From: Beijerinckiaceae bacterium
Lineage (GTDB): Bacteria; Pseudomonadota; Alphaproteobacteria; Rhizobiales; Beijerinckiaceae
Assembly (NCBI GenBank): GCA_025458025.1
Contig: JALOTF010000002.1
Location: 28,004 to 92,003 of the forward strand
Length of the DNA: 64,000 bases
Direction: 5' to 3'
Below, piece after piece: positions 46,676-58,996 of this stretch. Below the pieces are notes generated by a model. That model was given only the letters and a program-made list of their open reading frames with translations, was not told the DNA's origin and ran no database searches. Within the stretch, counting starts at the first letter, position 1. Every line of letters begins with the position of its first letter. The position numbers and the translations under genes are program-made.

Positions 46676-47057
46676 ATTTGCCCGCCGCCGCCGTGCCGAA
46701 CAAGCCGATGATGCAGAGGATGCCTACTATCCAGCAGAGCGAGCGCAGCGTCGCGCGGTCCGTGAGATAGCAGGCGGTATAGGCGATGCGCGCGGCAATC
46801 GCGGCAATGGCGAGAAGGTTCACCGTCGCGTTGCCGCCGCTGCGCATCTCGGCAATGATCACCGCGGCAGCGAAGAAGGGAAAGAATTCAAAATGGTTTT
46901 GGTGCGCGGCATAGGCCCTGGCCTGAAAGCCCTGAAGCCCGGCTGCCCATTGGCGCGGGTGATTGTTGTCGTATCCGCGGGCTGAAAACTTGGCGAAGCC
47001 CACCGTAGCATAGGGCAGGAGCCCGGCCACCAGCAACATCCAGAATGAAAAAGCCAT
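46674..47057 (-). CDS. MAPEG family membrane protein
   Basis: 127 residues from ATG 47057, preceded by GAGGAC. Four hydrophobic helices. The motif ARAYAAHQNHFEFFPFFAAAVIIAEM near residues 46-71 corresponds to the MAPEG conserved Arg-x-x-x-A-x-x-N-x-x-E region. MAPEG proteins bind glutathione or related thiols in membranes; this short bacterial type has no assigned activity. The longer frame (47108) has no ribosome-binding site. Confidence 0.85.
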   Translation of the reverse strand: MAFSFWMLLVAGLLPYATVGFAKFSARGYDNNHPRQWAAGLQGFQARAYAAHQNHFEFFPFFAAAVIIAEMRSGGNATVNLLAIAAIAARIAYTACYLTDRATLRSLCWIVGILCIIGLFGTAAAGK

Positions 47058-47249
47058 TTTTTGTCCTCGATTTCTTGGTTTTACGATTTGGTATCCAGAT
47101 TGGAGCATTTTCGGGCGACTTGAATTCCGGTTCGCGCCAACAAATATGCGCCCAACCAGACACGAAGAGCGTTTTCATCCGAAAACGCCGGAGATGACGG
47201 TCTTCTCGCGATGCTCCCGCACCGGAGCGGAGATTTTCCGGAGGGTTCG

Positions 47250-47924
47250 ATGCCGGCCAAGGCCCCTTTCCTGTTTCGCGCTGCTGCGCTGACAGTTCCG
47301 CTGACCTTTCTCGTCGCTTGCGATTCCAGCCAGCGCTTCGGCGGATACATGCCGGGCGGCGGCCAGATGACGCGCACAGCACCCGCTTCACCGCCCCCGC
47401 CGCTCACGGCTGCACCGAGTGTCGATGACGCCGATACGCAGACCCTGCCGCCTCCTCCGGGCTCCGGCGCGGTCGTCGGCACTGCCCCGCTTTCGCCGCC
47501 GCCCTCACCGAGCCTCACGACCGGCTTGCCGCCGGCACCAGGCACGGCGGCGCCTGCGCCCGGCGGTGTGGCAACCGCGCCGGGCAACCTGCCGCGCGTC
47601 GCGACTGCGCCCGCTACGCCTTCGGTTCCCGCCGCTGCCCCCAGCCGCACGAGCGTCACCGGCAACTGGTCCCTGATGGAATCCGCCGGAAATCGCTGCC
47701 GCATCACGCTCTCCAGCGCGCCAAAGCTCGATCTTTACGGCGCGGGCACCAATGGCTGCAAGGCGACCGAATTGCAGCGCGTGAACGCCTGGGAACTCAG
47801 CGGATCGGAAGTGATCCTTTATGAATCCGGTGGCGCGGTGGTCGCGCGGCTGCGGCAATCGGGCGATGGCGGCTTCGCTGGCGTCTCCACGCGTTCCGGC
47901 GCGCCGGTCACGATGTCGAAGTAA
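47250..47924 (+). CDS. Lipoprotein with AprI/Inh-type inhibitor domain
   Basis: 224 residues from ATG 47250 (GGAGGG upstream). A signal peptide ends in a lipobox LVAC, so Cys24 is probably lipidated. A long Pro/Ala/Thr linker (about 35-125) leads to a C-terminal domain near 130-224: GNWSLMESAGNRCRITLSS, GCKATELQRVNAWELSGSEVILY and GAVVARLRQ, with a likely Cys pair, which fits the AprI/Inh metalloprotease-inhibitor fold. No protease gene is adjacent, so inhibitor activity is an inference from the fold. Related alphaproteobacterial proteins are often outer-membrane lipoproteins of unknown role. Confidence 0.8.
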   Translation: MPAKAPFLFRAAALTVPLTFLVACDSSQRFGGYMPGGGQMTRTAPASPPPPLTAAPSVDDADTQTLPPPPGSGAVVGTAPLSPPPSPSLTTGLPPAPGTAAPAPGGVATAPGNLPRVATAPATPSVPAAAPSRTSVTGNWSLMESAGNRCRITLSSAPKLDLYGAGTNGCKATELQRVNAWELSGSEVILYESGGAVVARLRQSGDGGFAGVSTRSGAPVTMSK

Positions 47925-48001
47925 TCCCTTCGACGAGGGGGCGTTTCGTCCCTTTGCAGGCCGGACTTTCTGCCCTAAAGGCGGAATGTTCAGGAATTGC
48001 C

Positions 48002-49177
48002 ATGCCCGGTCCCATCCAAACGCGCTATCAGGCCCTTGTCGCGGAAGGCCGTCTTGATGCCGACCCCGCGCAGGCCCGGATTGTCGCGACGCTCGACCAA
48101 CTCACCGAACGGCTGGAGGCGCATCGCCTCGCGCGTAAGGGGTCGGCGCTGGGCTGGTTGTTCGGGCGGAAGCAGAAACCGGAGCCGCTGAAGGGCCTCT
48201 ATCTCTGGGGTTCCGTCGGGCGTGGCAAGACCATGCTGATGGATCTCTTCCACGAGAATCTCAGCGTGCGGCGCAAAAGGCGCGCGCATTTCCATGCCTT
48301 CATGGCGGATGTGCATGCGCGCATCCATGCCTATCGCCAGAAGCTGAAGACGGGCGAGGTGAAGGGAGGCGACCCCATCATTCCCGTGGCCGAGCAGCTG
48401 GCCGAAGAAAGCTGGGTGCTCTGCTTCGATGAGTTCTCCGTCACGGATATCGCCGATGCGATGATCCTCGGGCGTCTGTTCGAGGCCTTGTTCGCGCGCG
48501 GCGTGGTGCTCGTCGCGACCTCCAACGTGGAGCCCTCGCGGCTTTACGAAAACGGCCTCAACCGCGCGCTCTTCCTGCCCTTCGTGAACCTGATCCAGAA
48601 CCGGCTCGACATCATCCGGCTCGATGCGCGCACGGATTACCGGATGGAGAAGCTTCAGGGGCGCAAGGTCTATCATGCGCCCGCCGGCATGGCCTCGGAG
48701 GAGGCCCTGGACCAGGCCTTCGCTGATCTTTCTGCCGGCGCGCGGGTGCATAAGCGGGTTTTCGATCTGGGCGGCCGGGAACTGGTGGTAGAGCGCGCGG
48801 CAGGTGGCGTGGGCCGTTTCAGCTTCGACGAACTCTGCGCGCGCCCACTGGGATCGCTGGATTTTCTCGCGATTGCGCGGAATTTTCACACGGTGATCCT
48901 GGAAAACATCCCGCGCCTCACCTTCGAACGGCGCAACGAGGCCAAGCGCTTCATCACGCTGATCGACATTCTCTACGAGCATCACGTGAAGCTGATTTGT
49001 TCGGCGGCGGCGATGCCGGACAAGCTTTACAAGGCCGAACTCGGCCACGAGGCTTTCGAATTCGACCGCACCATTTCGCGCCTCACCGAGATGCAATCCG
49101 AGAGCTATCTCGCCCTGCCGCATGGCCGGGCGGATAGCGAGGCGAGCGGCAATTCCACCGGGCTCGTCGAGACATGA
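48002..49177 (+). CDS. zapE: Cell division protein ZapE (AFG1-like ATPase)
   Basis: 391 residues from ATG 48002 (AGGAATTGCC upstream). Walker A LWGSVGRGKTMLMDLFHE near residue 69, Walker B LCFDEFSVTDIADAMILGRLFEALF near 140, sensor VATSNVEPSRLYENGL near 178, and the C-terminal DILYEHHVKLICSA and FDRTISRLTEMQSESYL motifs are those of ZapE/AFG1. ZapE acts on FtsZ under stress; the mitochondrial homologue handles respiratory complex subunits, and this gene is often next to sdh or mdh, as here. tetR starts inside its stop codon. Confidence 0.94.
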   Translation: MPGPIQTRYQALVAEGRLDADPAQARIVATLDQLTERLEAHRLARKGSALGWLFGRKQKPEPLKGLYLWGSVGRGKTMLMDLFHENLSVRRKRRAHFHAFMADVHARIHAYRQKLKTGEVKGGDPIIPVAEQLAEESWVLCFDEFSVTDIADAMILGRLFEALFARGVVLVATSNVEPSRLYENGLNRALFLPFVNLIQNRLDIIRLDARTDYRMEKLQGRKVYHAPAGMASEEALDQAFADLSAGARVHKRVFDLGGRELVVERAAGGVGRFSFDELCARPLGSLDFLAIARNFHTVILENIPRLTFERRNEAKRFITLIDILYEHHVKLICSAAAMPDKLYKAELGHEAFEFDRTISRLTEMQSESYLALPHGRADSEASGNSTGLVET

Positions 49178-49764
49178 GCCGCGCGCCAGAAGCCACGCGA
49201 TCGCGCCTGATCGCCGCGGCCACCGCGGAAATCCGCAAGATCGGTCCGCGACGCATGACCGTGCTGCATGTCGCGGGCGGGCTGGGCATGAGCCATGCGA
49301 ATGTCTATCGGCATTTTCCGGACAAGACGGCCCTCATCGATGCCGTGCTCAATGGCTGGCTAAAGGGGCTGGAGCAGCGCCTCGGCGAGATTGTCGAAGG
49401 GCCGGACCCGGCAGATGACAAGCTCGAACGTTATTTCGCGACCCTCTCGCGCGCCTATGCCGAAACACTGCGCGACGACCCCGCGATCTTCCGCCTTCTG
49501 GCTGAGCCGGAACCGGATGCGGATGAGCCCGCACGCCATCGCCAGCGGATCATCCAGCAGGTCGGGCGCATTGTGGAGGAGGGTATGTCTACCCGCCTTT
49601 TCGCGGGCAGCGAGGCCCGCCGCTCAGCCCAACTGGCGCTTGATCTTGCCCATCGCTTTGTCGATGCGCGCGCGGTGCTGCTAACGGGTGACGATCCGTC
49701 ATCCGATGCGCGCCGCGACCGGGCCATCCGGGCTGTCATCCGCTCTCTCGGCAGCCGAAAATAA
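49174..49764 (+). CDS. TetR family transcriptional regulator
   Basis: 196 residues. N-terminal helix-turn-helix of the TetR type: RLIAAATAEIRKIGPRRMTVLHVAGGLGMSHANVYRHFPDKTALIDAVL (about 10-58), with YRHFPDK as the hallmark. The C-terminal ligand domain is Asp/Arg-rich and not assignable. It is coupled to zapE by ATGA. A near-perfect 25-bp palindrome begins four bases after its stop codon, upstream of mdh, and is the natural candidate operator. Confidence 0.9.
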   Translation: MSRAPEATRSRLIAAATAEIRKIGPRRMTVLHVAGGLGMSHANVYRHFPDKTALIDAVLNGWLKGLEQRLGEIVEGPDPADDKLERYFATLSRAYAETLRDDPAIFRLLAEPEPDADEPARHRQRIIQQVGRIVEEGMSTRLFAGSEARRSAQLALDLAHRFVDARAVLLTGDDPSSDARRDRAIRAVIRSLGSRK

Positions 49765-51090
<1,326 letters not shown>

Positions 51091-51110
51091 GGCGGACGGG
51101 ACGAGGCGGC

Positions 51111-51134
51111 GGGCATCCCGCTTTCGGGATGCCC
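51111..51134 (+). other. Perfect hairpin between mdh and sucC
   Basis: GGGCATCCCG (51111-51120), loop CTTT, CGGGATGCCC (51125-51134): a 10-bp G+C stem without a T-run. It is probably a 3' stabilising or attenuating structure that tunes mdh against sucCD rather than a full terminator. Confidence 0.6.
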
Positions 51135-51180
51135 GGTCGCATCAAGCCCATTGCCGAATGCCACTCCGAAGGAATTTCAC

Positions 51181-52374
<1,194 letters not shown>

Positions 52375-52382
52375 GCGTTTAA

Positions 52383-52814
52383 ATGAGGGGCGTACTCATC
52401 CTTGCTAGTTTTTGGTTTCTTGGTTCGGCTGCCTGTGCAGCCGAGTTAAGTATCAAGTGCGGCGCGATGAATGGGTATTCTACCTTTGTTGCCACTGAAT
52501 TGCGTCCTGCAGAGCTACGTCCTGACGCATTACTAAACGGCTCCTACCGTTTCGTTGTTTCGTCGAGTCGAGGTCTGTTTAGAGCCTTTTTCGAATCGGC
52601 GGAGAGCGTAGTCGAAAGAAAAATTGACGACTCGATTGTCGTCAATGGGGGCAATACAATAGTTCTTCGTGGCAAAAATGAAAATGTAGAACAAAAGTTT
52701 TACATAAATGTCGTCAACTCAAGATTTCGTATGGTTTATGTCAGTGAAGTAAAGATGCTTAGCGGTGAAATACAGCTGGGTATTTATGCTGCTGACTGTC
52801 AGAAAACTGGCTGA
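52383..52814 (+). CDS. Exported ORFan between sucC and sucD
   Basis: 143 residues from ATG 52383, eight bases after the sucC stop and with no obvious ribosome-binding site. A signal peptide is clear (hydrophobic 4-17, cleavage likely after SAACA near residue 19). The mature part has Cys26 and Cys139, possibly one disulfide, and alternating hydrophobic residues suggesting beta structure. Base use is unlike its neighbours: A+T-rich, with TTA, AGA and ATA codons rare in adjacent genes. No family was recognised. Its position inside the sucCD operon suggests recent acquisition. An intact frame of this length with a signal peptide supports a real gene. Confidence 0.7.
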   Translation: MRGVLILASFWFLGSAACAAELSIKCGAMNGYSTFVATELRPAELRPDALLNGSYRFVVSSSRGLFRAFFESAESVVERKIDDSIVVNGGNTIVLRGKNENVEQKFYINVVNSRFRMVYVSEVKMLSGEIQLGIYAADCQKTG

Positions 52815-52826
52815 CTGGAGAGCAAA

Positions 52827-53714
52827 GTGGCCATTCTCATCAACGCGAATACCAAGGTCATCTGCCAGGGCTTTACCGGCAAGAACGGGACCTTCCACTC
52901 CGAACAGGCGATTGCCTATGGCACCAAGATGGTCGGCGGCACCTCGCCGGGCAAAGGCGGTTCCACGCATCTCGGCCTGCCGGTCTTCGACACCGTGGCC
53001 GAAGCGCGCGACAAGACCGGCGCTGACGCCTCGGTGATCTACGTGCCCCCGCCGGGTGCCGCGGATGCGATTTGCGAAGCCATCCAGGCAGAAATCCCGC
53101 TTATCGTCTGCATCACGGAAGGCATTCCGGTGCAGGACATGATCAAGGTGAAGCGCGCGCTCGATGGCTCAAAGTCGCGTCTCATCGGCCCGAACTGCCC
53201 GGGCGTGATGACCGCCGGCGAGTGCAAGATCGGCATCATGCCGGGCAACATCTTCAAGCGCGGCAATGTCGGCATCGTCTCGCGCTCCGGCACGCTGACC
53301 TATGAAGCGGTGTTCCAGACCACGCAGGAAGGCCTGGGACAGACCACCGCGGTCGGCATCGGCGGCGACCCGGTGAAGGGCACCGAATACATCGACATGC
53401 TGGAAAAGTTCCTCGCGGACCCCGAGACCCAGTCGATCATCATGATCGGCGAAATCGGCGGCTCGGCCGAGGAAGAAGCCGCGCAGTTCATCGCGGATGA
53501 GGCGAAGCGTGGCCGCAAGAAGCCGATGGTCGGCTTCATCGCGGGCCGCACGGCGCCTCCGGGCCGTCGCATGGGCCATGCCGGCGCGATCATCGCGGGC
53601 GGCAAGGGCGGCGCGGAAGACAAGATCGCCGCGATGGAAGCCGCGGGTATCCGCGTCTCGCCATCGCCGGCGCGCCTTGGAAAAACCCTCGTCGAGGTTC
53701 TCAAGGGCAAGTGA
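52827..53714 (+). CDS. sucD: Succinyl-CoA ligase alpha subunit
   Basis: 295 residues; GTG start at 52827 with GGAGAG six bases upstream, no ATG available at the expected position. CoA-binding domain [28 protein letters not shown] at the start, [21 protein letters not shown] near 127, [15 protein letters not shown] near 150, and the phosphohistidine in [13 protein letters not shown] near 249. Partner of SucC, separated from it by the ORFan. Confidence 0.98.
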   Translation: MAILINANTKVICQGFTGKNGTFHSEQAIAYGTKMVGGTSPGKGGSTHLGLPVFDTVAEARDKTGADASVIYVPPPGAADAICEAIQAEIPLIVCITEGIPVQDMIKVKRALDGSKSRLIGPNCPGVMTAGECKIGIMPGNIFKRGNVGIVSRSGTLTYEAVFQTTQEGLGQTTAVGIGGDPVKGTEYIDMLEKFLADPETQSIIMIGEIGGSAEEEAAQFIADEAKRGRKKPMVGFIAGRTAPPGRRMGHAGAIIAGGKGGAEDKIAAMEAAGIRVSPSPARLGKTLVEVLKGK

Positions 53715-53718
53715 TGCG

Positions 53719-54060
53719 ATGCGCATGACGGATATCCCCTTCGGCACGACCGACTGGAGCGACATCCCCGTGACCCGCCACCCGGCGGAAGCGGGCGAGG
53801 CACTCTGGCGGACCCGACATTTCGGGCCGGAGGGGAACCCAATCCGCGTGCGCATGGTCGAATACACGCCGGGCTATGTTTCGGACCATTGGTGCGAAAA
53901 GGGCCATGTTCTGCTGTGCCTGGAGGGTGAACTGGAAACCACCCTCGCCGATGGCCGGCATTACGTGCTCAAGCCCGGCATGAGCTATCAGGTCGCCGAT
54001 GGCGCGGAGCCGCATCGCTCCGTTTCGCCCAAAGGCGCCAAACTCTTCATTGTCGACTGA
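53719..54060 (+). CDS. DHCW-motif cupin fold protein
   Basis: 113 residues, starting four bases after the sucD stop (MRMTDIPFGTTDW). The DHWCEKGHVLLCLEGELET block near residue 57 and GMSYQVADGAEPHRS near 88 match the small cupins annotated with a DHCW motif. His/Glu residues could bind a metal. The function of this group is unknown. The gene lies between sucD and sucA and is probably co-transcribed with them. Start could also be ATG 53725. Confidence 0.82.
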   Translation: MRMTDIPFGTTDWSDIPVTRHPAEAGEALWRTRHFGPEGNPIRVRMVEYTPGYVSDHWCEKGHVLLCLEGELETTLADGRHYVLKPGMSYQVADGAEPHRSVSPKGAKLFIVD

Positions 54061-54076
54061 AAACGGGATGGAACCC

Positions 54077-56953
54077 ATGGACGACAAAAGCGGAATTGAT
54101 CTCTCGGCGCTTTCGGCCGGCAACACGGCCTATCTCGAAAGCCTCACCGGCGAAGAGACGCCCGGCCCTTCCTGGGCGCGCAAGAACTGGCCGCCGCAGG
54201 TCAATGGCGAGCTGATCTCGGCGCTCGATGGCAACTGGGGTGCGGTCGAGAAGGTCGTCTCGGACAAGCTCAAGGGCAAGTCGGAGGTCGCTGTCGCCAA
54301 GGGCGCGCCCGGCCTCACCGATGCCGACCTCATTCGTGCCGCGCGTGATTCCGTCCATGCGCTCATGATGATCCGCGCTTATCGCATGCGCGGCCATCTG
54401 CATGCCAACCTCGATCCGCTCGGCATGGAGCCGCGCAAGGATCACGAGGAGTTGCATCCCTCATCCTACGGCTTCACGGAAGCGGATTGGGATCGCAAGA
54501 TCTTCATCGACAACGTGCTCGGCCTTGAATTCGCGACCATCCGCGAGATGCTGGCGATCCTCCGCCGTACCTATTGCGAGACCATCGGCTACGAGTTCAT
54601 GCACATCTCCGACCCGGCGGCGAAGAGCTGGCTGCAGGAGCGCATCGAAGGTCCGGACAAGGAAATCACCTTCACCCGCGAGGGCAAGCGCGCGATCCTC
54701 AACAAGCTGGTGGAAGCCGAGGGCTTCGAGAAGTTCCTCGATGTGAAGTTCACCGGCACCAAGCGCTTCGGCCTTGATGGTGGCGAGAGCCTCATCCCGG
54801 CGCTCGAACAGATCATCAAGCGCGGCGGCAATCTCGGCGTGAAGGATATCGTGCTGGGCATGGCCCATCGCGGTCGCCTCAACGTGCTCACGCAGGTCAT
54901 GGGCAAGCCGCATCGCGCCTTGTTCCACGAGTTCAAGGGCGGCTCTTTCGCGCCCGATGACGTGGAAGGCTCGGGCGACGTGAAATACCATCTCGGCGCG
55001 TCCTCGGACCGCTCGTTTGATGGCAACAACGTCCATCTCTCGCTGACGCCGAACCCCTCGCATCTGGAAATCGTCAACCCGGTCGTGCTGGGCAAGGTGC
55101 GCGCGAAACAGGACCAGCATGGCTGCCCGCCGGATGATCGCCGCGCGGTTCTCCCGCTGCTGTTGCATGGTGATGCGGCTTTTGCGGGCCAGGGTGTCGT
55201 TGCGGAATGTCTTGGACTGTCGGGCCTCAAGGGCCACCGCACGGGCGGCTCGGTGCATTTCATCATCAACAACCAGATCGGTTTCACCACCTATCCGCGT
55301 TATTCGCGCTCCTCGCCTTACCCCTCCGACGTCGCGAAGATGGTGGAAGCGCCGATCTTCCACGTGAATGGCGATGATCCGGAAGCGGTGGTGTTCGCGG
55401 CGAAGGTCGCGACCGAATTCCGCATGAAGTTCCAGCGGCCGGTCGTGATCGACATGTGGTGCTACCGCCGCTTCGGCCATAACGAAGGCGACGAGCCGGG
55501 CTTCACCCAGCCGCTGATGTACAAGAACATCCGCGGCCACAAGTCGACGCTTGAGATGTATGCCGCGAAGCTCGTCGCCGAAGGCGTCGTGACCGATGGC
55601 GAGGTCGAGAAGATGAAGGCCGACTGGCGCCAGCGCCTCGAGGCTGAATTCGAGGCAGGGCAGGCCTACAAGCCGAACAAGGCCGATTGGCTCGATGGCA
55701 AATGGGCAGGCCTCACCTCTACCAAGGAAAGCGACGATGATCCGCGTCGCGGCCAAACCGGCATCGAGACCGAGCGCCTGAAGGAGATCGGCTACGCCAT
55801 CTCGAAGGTTCCGGATGGCTTCAATATCCACAAGACCGTGCAGCGCTTCCTCGATAATCGTCGCAAGATGATCGAGACCGGCACCGGCATCGATTGGGCC
55901 ATGGGCGAGGCGCTGGCCTTTGGCAGCCTCGTCTCCGAGGGCCATCGCGTGCGCCTCTCGGGCCAGGATTGCGAGCGCGGCACCTTCTCCCAGCGCCATT
56001 CGGTGCTGATCGACCAGGAGACGGAGGCGCGTTACACCCCGCTGAACCATGTGCAGGCGGGGCAGTCGAAATACGAGGTCATCAACTCGATGCTCTCGGA
56101 AGAGGCCGTGCTCGGCTTCGAATATGGCTACAGCCTCACGGAACCGAACGCTCTCACCTGCTGGGAAGCGCAGTTCGGTGACTTCGCCAACGGTGCGCAG
56201 GTGCTGTTCGACCAGTTCATCTCGTCGGGTGAGCGCAAATGGCTTCGTATGTCAGGCCTCGTCTGCCTGCTGCCGCATGGCTATGAAGGGCAGGGCCCGG
56301 AGCATTCGAGCGCCCGCCTCGAGCGCTTCCTGCAGCTCTGCGCGGAAGACAACATGCAGGTTGCGAACTGCACCACGCCGGCGAATTACTTCCACATCCT
56401 GCGCCGGCAGCTGAAGCGCGATTTCAGAAAGCCGCTGATCCTGATGACGCCGAAGAGCCTGCTGCGCCACAAGCGCTGCGTCTCCGACCTCGCGGATCTC
56501 GCGGGCGGCACTTCATTCCACCGCATCCTGAAGGATGACGCGGAATTCGGTCGCTCGCCCACGAAACTGAAGGCAGACGCCAAGATCCGCCGCGTCATCC
56601 TTTGCTCGGGCAAGGTTTATTTCGACCTGCTCGAAGAGCGCGAGAAGCGTGGCATCGACGATGTCTACCTGCTGCGCGTGGAACAGCTCTATCCGTTCCC
56701 GATGAAGTCGGTCGCGACCGAACTCGCCCGCTTCAAGAAGGCGGATGTGGTGTGGTGTCAGGAAGAGCCCAAGAACATGGGCAGCTGGACCTTTGTGGAG
56801 CCCTATCTCGAATGGGCGCTCCAGCAGGTCGGCGCGTCTTCCACCCGCGCCCGCTATGCCGGCCGCCCGGCGGCGGCCTCCACCGCTGTCGGCCAGATGT
56901 CCAAGCATCTCGAGCAGCTGAACGCGTTCCTCAACGACGCGTTTGCAGCCTGA
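54077..56953 (+). CDS. sucA: 2-oxoglutarate dehydrogenase E1 component
   Basis: 958 residues from ATG 54077. N-terminal region ([21 protein letters not shown]) contacts the E2; the ThDP site is in [34 protein letters not shown] near 390-420 and [21 protein letters not shown] near 430; [22 protein letters not shown] near 257. [42 protein letters not shown] near 680 is the transketolase pyrimidine domain. It decarboxylates 2-oxoglutarate. sucB follows after 35 bases. Confidence 0.98.
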   Translation: MDDKSGIDLSALSAGNTAYLESLTGEETPGPSWARKNWPPQVNGELISALDGNWGAVEKVVSDKLKGKSEVAVAKGAPGLTDADLIRAARDSVHALMMIRAYRMRGHLHANLDPLGMEPRKDHEELHPSSYGFTEADWDRKIFIDNVLGLEFATIREMLAILRRTYCETIGYEFMHISDPAAKSWLQERIEGPDKEITFTREGKRAILNKLVEAEGFEKFLDVKFTGTKRFGLDGGESLIPALEQIIKRGGNLGVKDIVLGMAHRGRLNVLTQVMGKPHRALFHEFKGGSFAPDDVEGSGDVKYHLGASSDRSFDGNNVHLSLTPNPSHLEIVNPVVLGKVRAKQDQHGCPPDDRRAVLPLLLHGDAAFAGQGVVAECLGLSGLKGHRTGGSVHFIINNQIGFTTYPRYSRSSPYPSDVAKMVEAPIFHVNGDDPEAVVFAAKVATEFRMKFQRPVVIDMWCYRRFGHNEGDEPGFTQPLMYKNIRGHKSTLEMYAAKLVAEGVVTDGEVEKMKADWRQRLEAEFEAGQAYKPNKADWLDGKWAGLTSTKESDDDPRRGQTGIETERLKEIGYAISKVPDGFNIHKTVQRFLDNRRKMIETGTGIDWAMGEALAFGSLVSEGHRVRLSGQDCERGTFSQRHSVLIDQETEARYTPLNHVQAGQSKYEVINSMLSEEAVLGFEYGYSLTEPNALTCWEAQFGDFANGAQVLFDQFISSGERKWLRMSGLVCLLPHGYEGQGPEHSSARLERFLQLCAEDNMQVANCTTPANYFHILRRQLKRDFRKPLILMTPKSLLRHKRCVSDLADLAGGTSFHRILKDDAEFGRSPTKLKADAKIRRVILCSGKVYFDLLEEREKRGIDDVYLLRVEQLYPFPMKSVATELARFKKADVVWCQEEPKNMGSWTFVEPYLEWALQQVGASSTRARYAGRPAAASTAVGQMSKHLEQLNAFLNDAFAA

Positions 56954-56988
56954 TCCTCGTTATTTCCGTTCAAGAAGGTCCTTTTCCC

Positions 56989-58191
56989 ATGAGCACCGAA
57001 ATCCGCGTTCCCACCCTCGGCGAGAGCGTCTCGGAAGCCACGATCGGCAAGTGGTTCAAGAAGCCGGGCGACGCCGTGAAGGCGGATGAGCCCTTGCTGG
57101 AACTCGAGACCGACAAGGTGACGCTTGAAGTCAACGCGCCGGCTGCCGGCACCTTGGCCGAGATCGTCGCCAAGGAAGGCGAGACCGTCGGCGTCAACGC
57201 GCTGCTCGGCTCGATTGCGGCCGGTGGCGCTGCCGCCGTCGCCGCTCCGGCTGCTGCCCCGAAGGCGGCAGCCCCGGCTGCGGCTCCCGCTCCGGCGGCC
57301 ACGACTGCCATGCCGCCCGCGCCCTCCGCTGCGAAGCTGATGGCCGAGACCGGTGTTGCGGTCGATGCCGGCTCGGGCAAGCGCGGGCAGGTGCTGAAGG
57401 AAGACGTGCTCCGCGCGCTGGCCAACCCGGCTCCGGCCGCGGCGCCTGCCGCTCCGGCGGCTCCCCGCGCGGCTTCCGCCCCGTCGGATGCCTCCCGCGA
57501 AGAGCGCGTGAAGATGTCGAAGCTGCGCCAGACCATCGCGCGCCGCCTCAAGGAAAGCCAGAACACAGCCGCGATGCTCACGACCTTCAACGAGGTCGAT
57601 ATGAGCGCCGTGATGTCCCTGCGCAACCAGTACAAGGATCTCTTCGAGAAGAAGCATGGCGTGAAGCTCGGCTTCATGAGCTTCTTCGTGAAGGCCTGCG
57701 TGCAGGCGCTGAAGGAACTGCCGGGCGTCAATGCCGAGATCGACGGCACGGACATCATCTACAAGAACTACTATCATGTCGGCATCGCCGTCGGCACGGA
57801 GAAGGGTCTTGTGGTTCCGGTGCTGCGCGATGCCGACCATCTCGGCCTCGCCGGCATCGAGAAGAGCATCGCCGATTTCGGCAAGCGCGCGCGCGATGGC
57901 CAGCTCAAGATCGAGGAGATGTCGGGCGGCACCTTCACGATCACCAATGGCGGCATCTATGGTTCGCTGATGTCGACGCCGATCCTCAATGCGCCGCAAT
58001 CGGGCATCCTCGGCATGCACAAGATCCAGGAGCGCCCGGTGGTGATCGGCGGCAAGATCGAGGTGCGCCCGATGATGTATCTCGCGCTCTCCTATGATCA
58101 CCGGATCGTCGACGGCAAGGAAGCCGTGACCTTCCTCGTCCGCGTGAAGGAGTGTCTGGAAGATCCGTCGCGCCTCGTGATGGACCTCTGA
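56989..58191 (+). CDS. sucB: 2-oxoglutarate dehydrogenase E2 component
   Basis: 400 residues from ATG 56989 (AAGAAGG upstream). One lipoyl domain (about 1-77) with the lipoylated Lys in ETDKVTLEV near residue 43; an Ala/Pro linker; a peripheral subunit-binding domain near 105-140 ([26 protein letters not shown]); and a catalytic domain with [29 protein letters not shown] and the active-site [15 protein letters not shown] near 372. It transfers the succinyl group to CoA. Confidence 0.98.
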   Translation: MSTEIRVPTLGESVSEATIGKWFKKPGDAVKADEPLLELETDKVTLEVNAPAAGTLAEIVAKEGETVGVNALLGSIAAGGAAAVAAPAAAPKAAAPAAAPAPAATTAMPPAPSAAKLMAETGVAVDAGSGKRGQVLKEDVLRALANPAPAAAPAAPAAPRAASAPSDASREERVKMSKLRQTIARRLKESQNTAAMLTTFNEVDMSAVMSLRNQYKDLFEKKHGVKLGFMSFFVKACVQALKELPGVNAEIDGTDIIYKNYYHVGIAVGTEKGLVVPVLRDADHLGLAGIEKSIADFGKRARDGQLKIEEMSGGTFTITNGGIYGSLMSTPILNAPQSGILGMHKIQERPVVIGGKIEVRPMMYLALSYDHRIVDGKEAVTFLVRVKECLEDPSRLVMDL

Positions 58192-58202
58192 GGCGGCTGG
58201 CG

Positions 58203-58964
58203 ATGGGCGTTTCGTCCACAGAGAAGCCTGTCGCGCTGGTCACCGGCGGCTCGCGCGGCATTGGCCGCGCCTGTGCGCTGGGTCTCGCCGAGGATGGCTA
58301 CGACATCGTCATCAACTACGTCGGCAACAAGCAGGCGGCGAACGAGGTGGCGGCGGGTGTCGCCGCCCGCCATCGCCGGGCGCTGGTGGTGCAGGGCGAT
58401 GTGGGCTCCGAGGCCGACATGCTCCAGCTCTTCAAGGCGGTGGATGGCTTCGGCCGTCTCGCCGTTCTTGTGAACAATGCCGGCGTGGTCGATGTTGCCG
58501 CGCGCGTGGACGAAATGTCGCTCGAACGCCTGATACGGATGATGCAGATCAACGTGATCGGCTCGTTCCTCTGTGCACGCGAGGCCGTGAAGCGCATGTC
58601 GACCCGCCATGGCGGCAAAGGCGGGGCGATCATCAATATCGGATCGGTTGCAGCCATTCTCGGCGCCCCGGCCCAGTATGTCGATTATGCCGCCGCCAAG
58701 GGCGCGGTCGATTCCATGACCATCGGCCTCGGCCGCGAGGTCGCGGCCGAGGGTATCCGCGTCAATGCGGTGCGGCCCGGCCTGATCGAGACGGATATCC
58801 ATGCCTCGGGCGGTATTCCGGACCGGGTGCAAAAGCTTGCAGGGTTTGTGCCCATGCAGCGCGGCGGCACGGCGGAGGAAGTGGCGGACAGTGTTCGCTG
58901 GCTCGCTTCGCCCAAGGCGTCCTATGTGGTCGGCGCGATCATCACGGTTTCCGGCGGTCGCTGA
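58203..58964 (+). CDS. SDR family oxidoreductase within the odh operon
   Basis: 253 residues from ATG 58203. Cofactor loop [10 protein letters not shown] near residue 15, NNAG near 93, IINIGSVAA with the catalytic Ser near 144, and Y-A-A-A-K near 160; C-terminal [19 protein letters not shown]. This is a classical FabG-like SDR with Gly-rich loop compatible with NADP. Substrate unknown; a FabG-type reductase or dehydrogenase of a ketoacid or sugar are possible. It lies 11 bases after sucB and 32 bases before lpdA, so it is transcribed with the complex. Confidence 0.85.
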   Translation: MGVSSTEKPVALVTGGSRGIGRACALGLAEDGYDIVINYVGNKQAANEVAAGVAARHRRALVVQGDVGSEADMLQLFKAVDGFGRLAVLVNNAGVVDVAARVDEMSLERLIRMMQINVIGSFLCAREAVKRMSTRHGGKGGAIINIGSVAAILGAPAQYVDYAAAKGAVDSMTIGLGREVAAEGIRVNAVRPGLIETDIHASGGIPDRVQKLAGFVPMQRGGTAEEVADSVRWLASPKASYVVGAIITVSGGR

Positions 58965-58996
58965 GGCGGCCTCCTCCAAAGCAAGGATTTTGTTCC

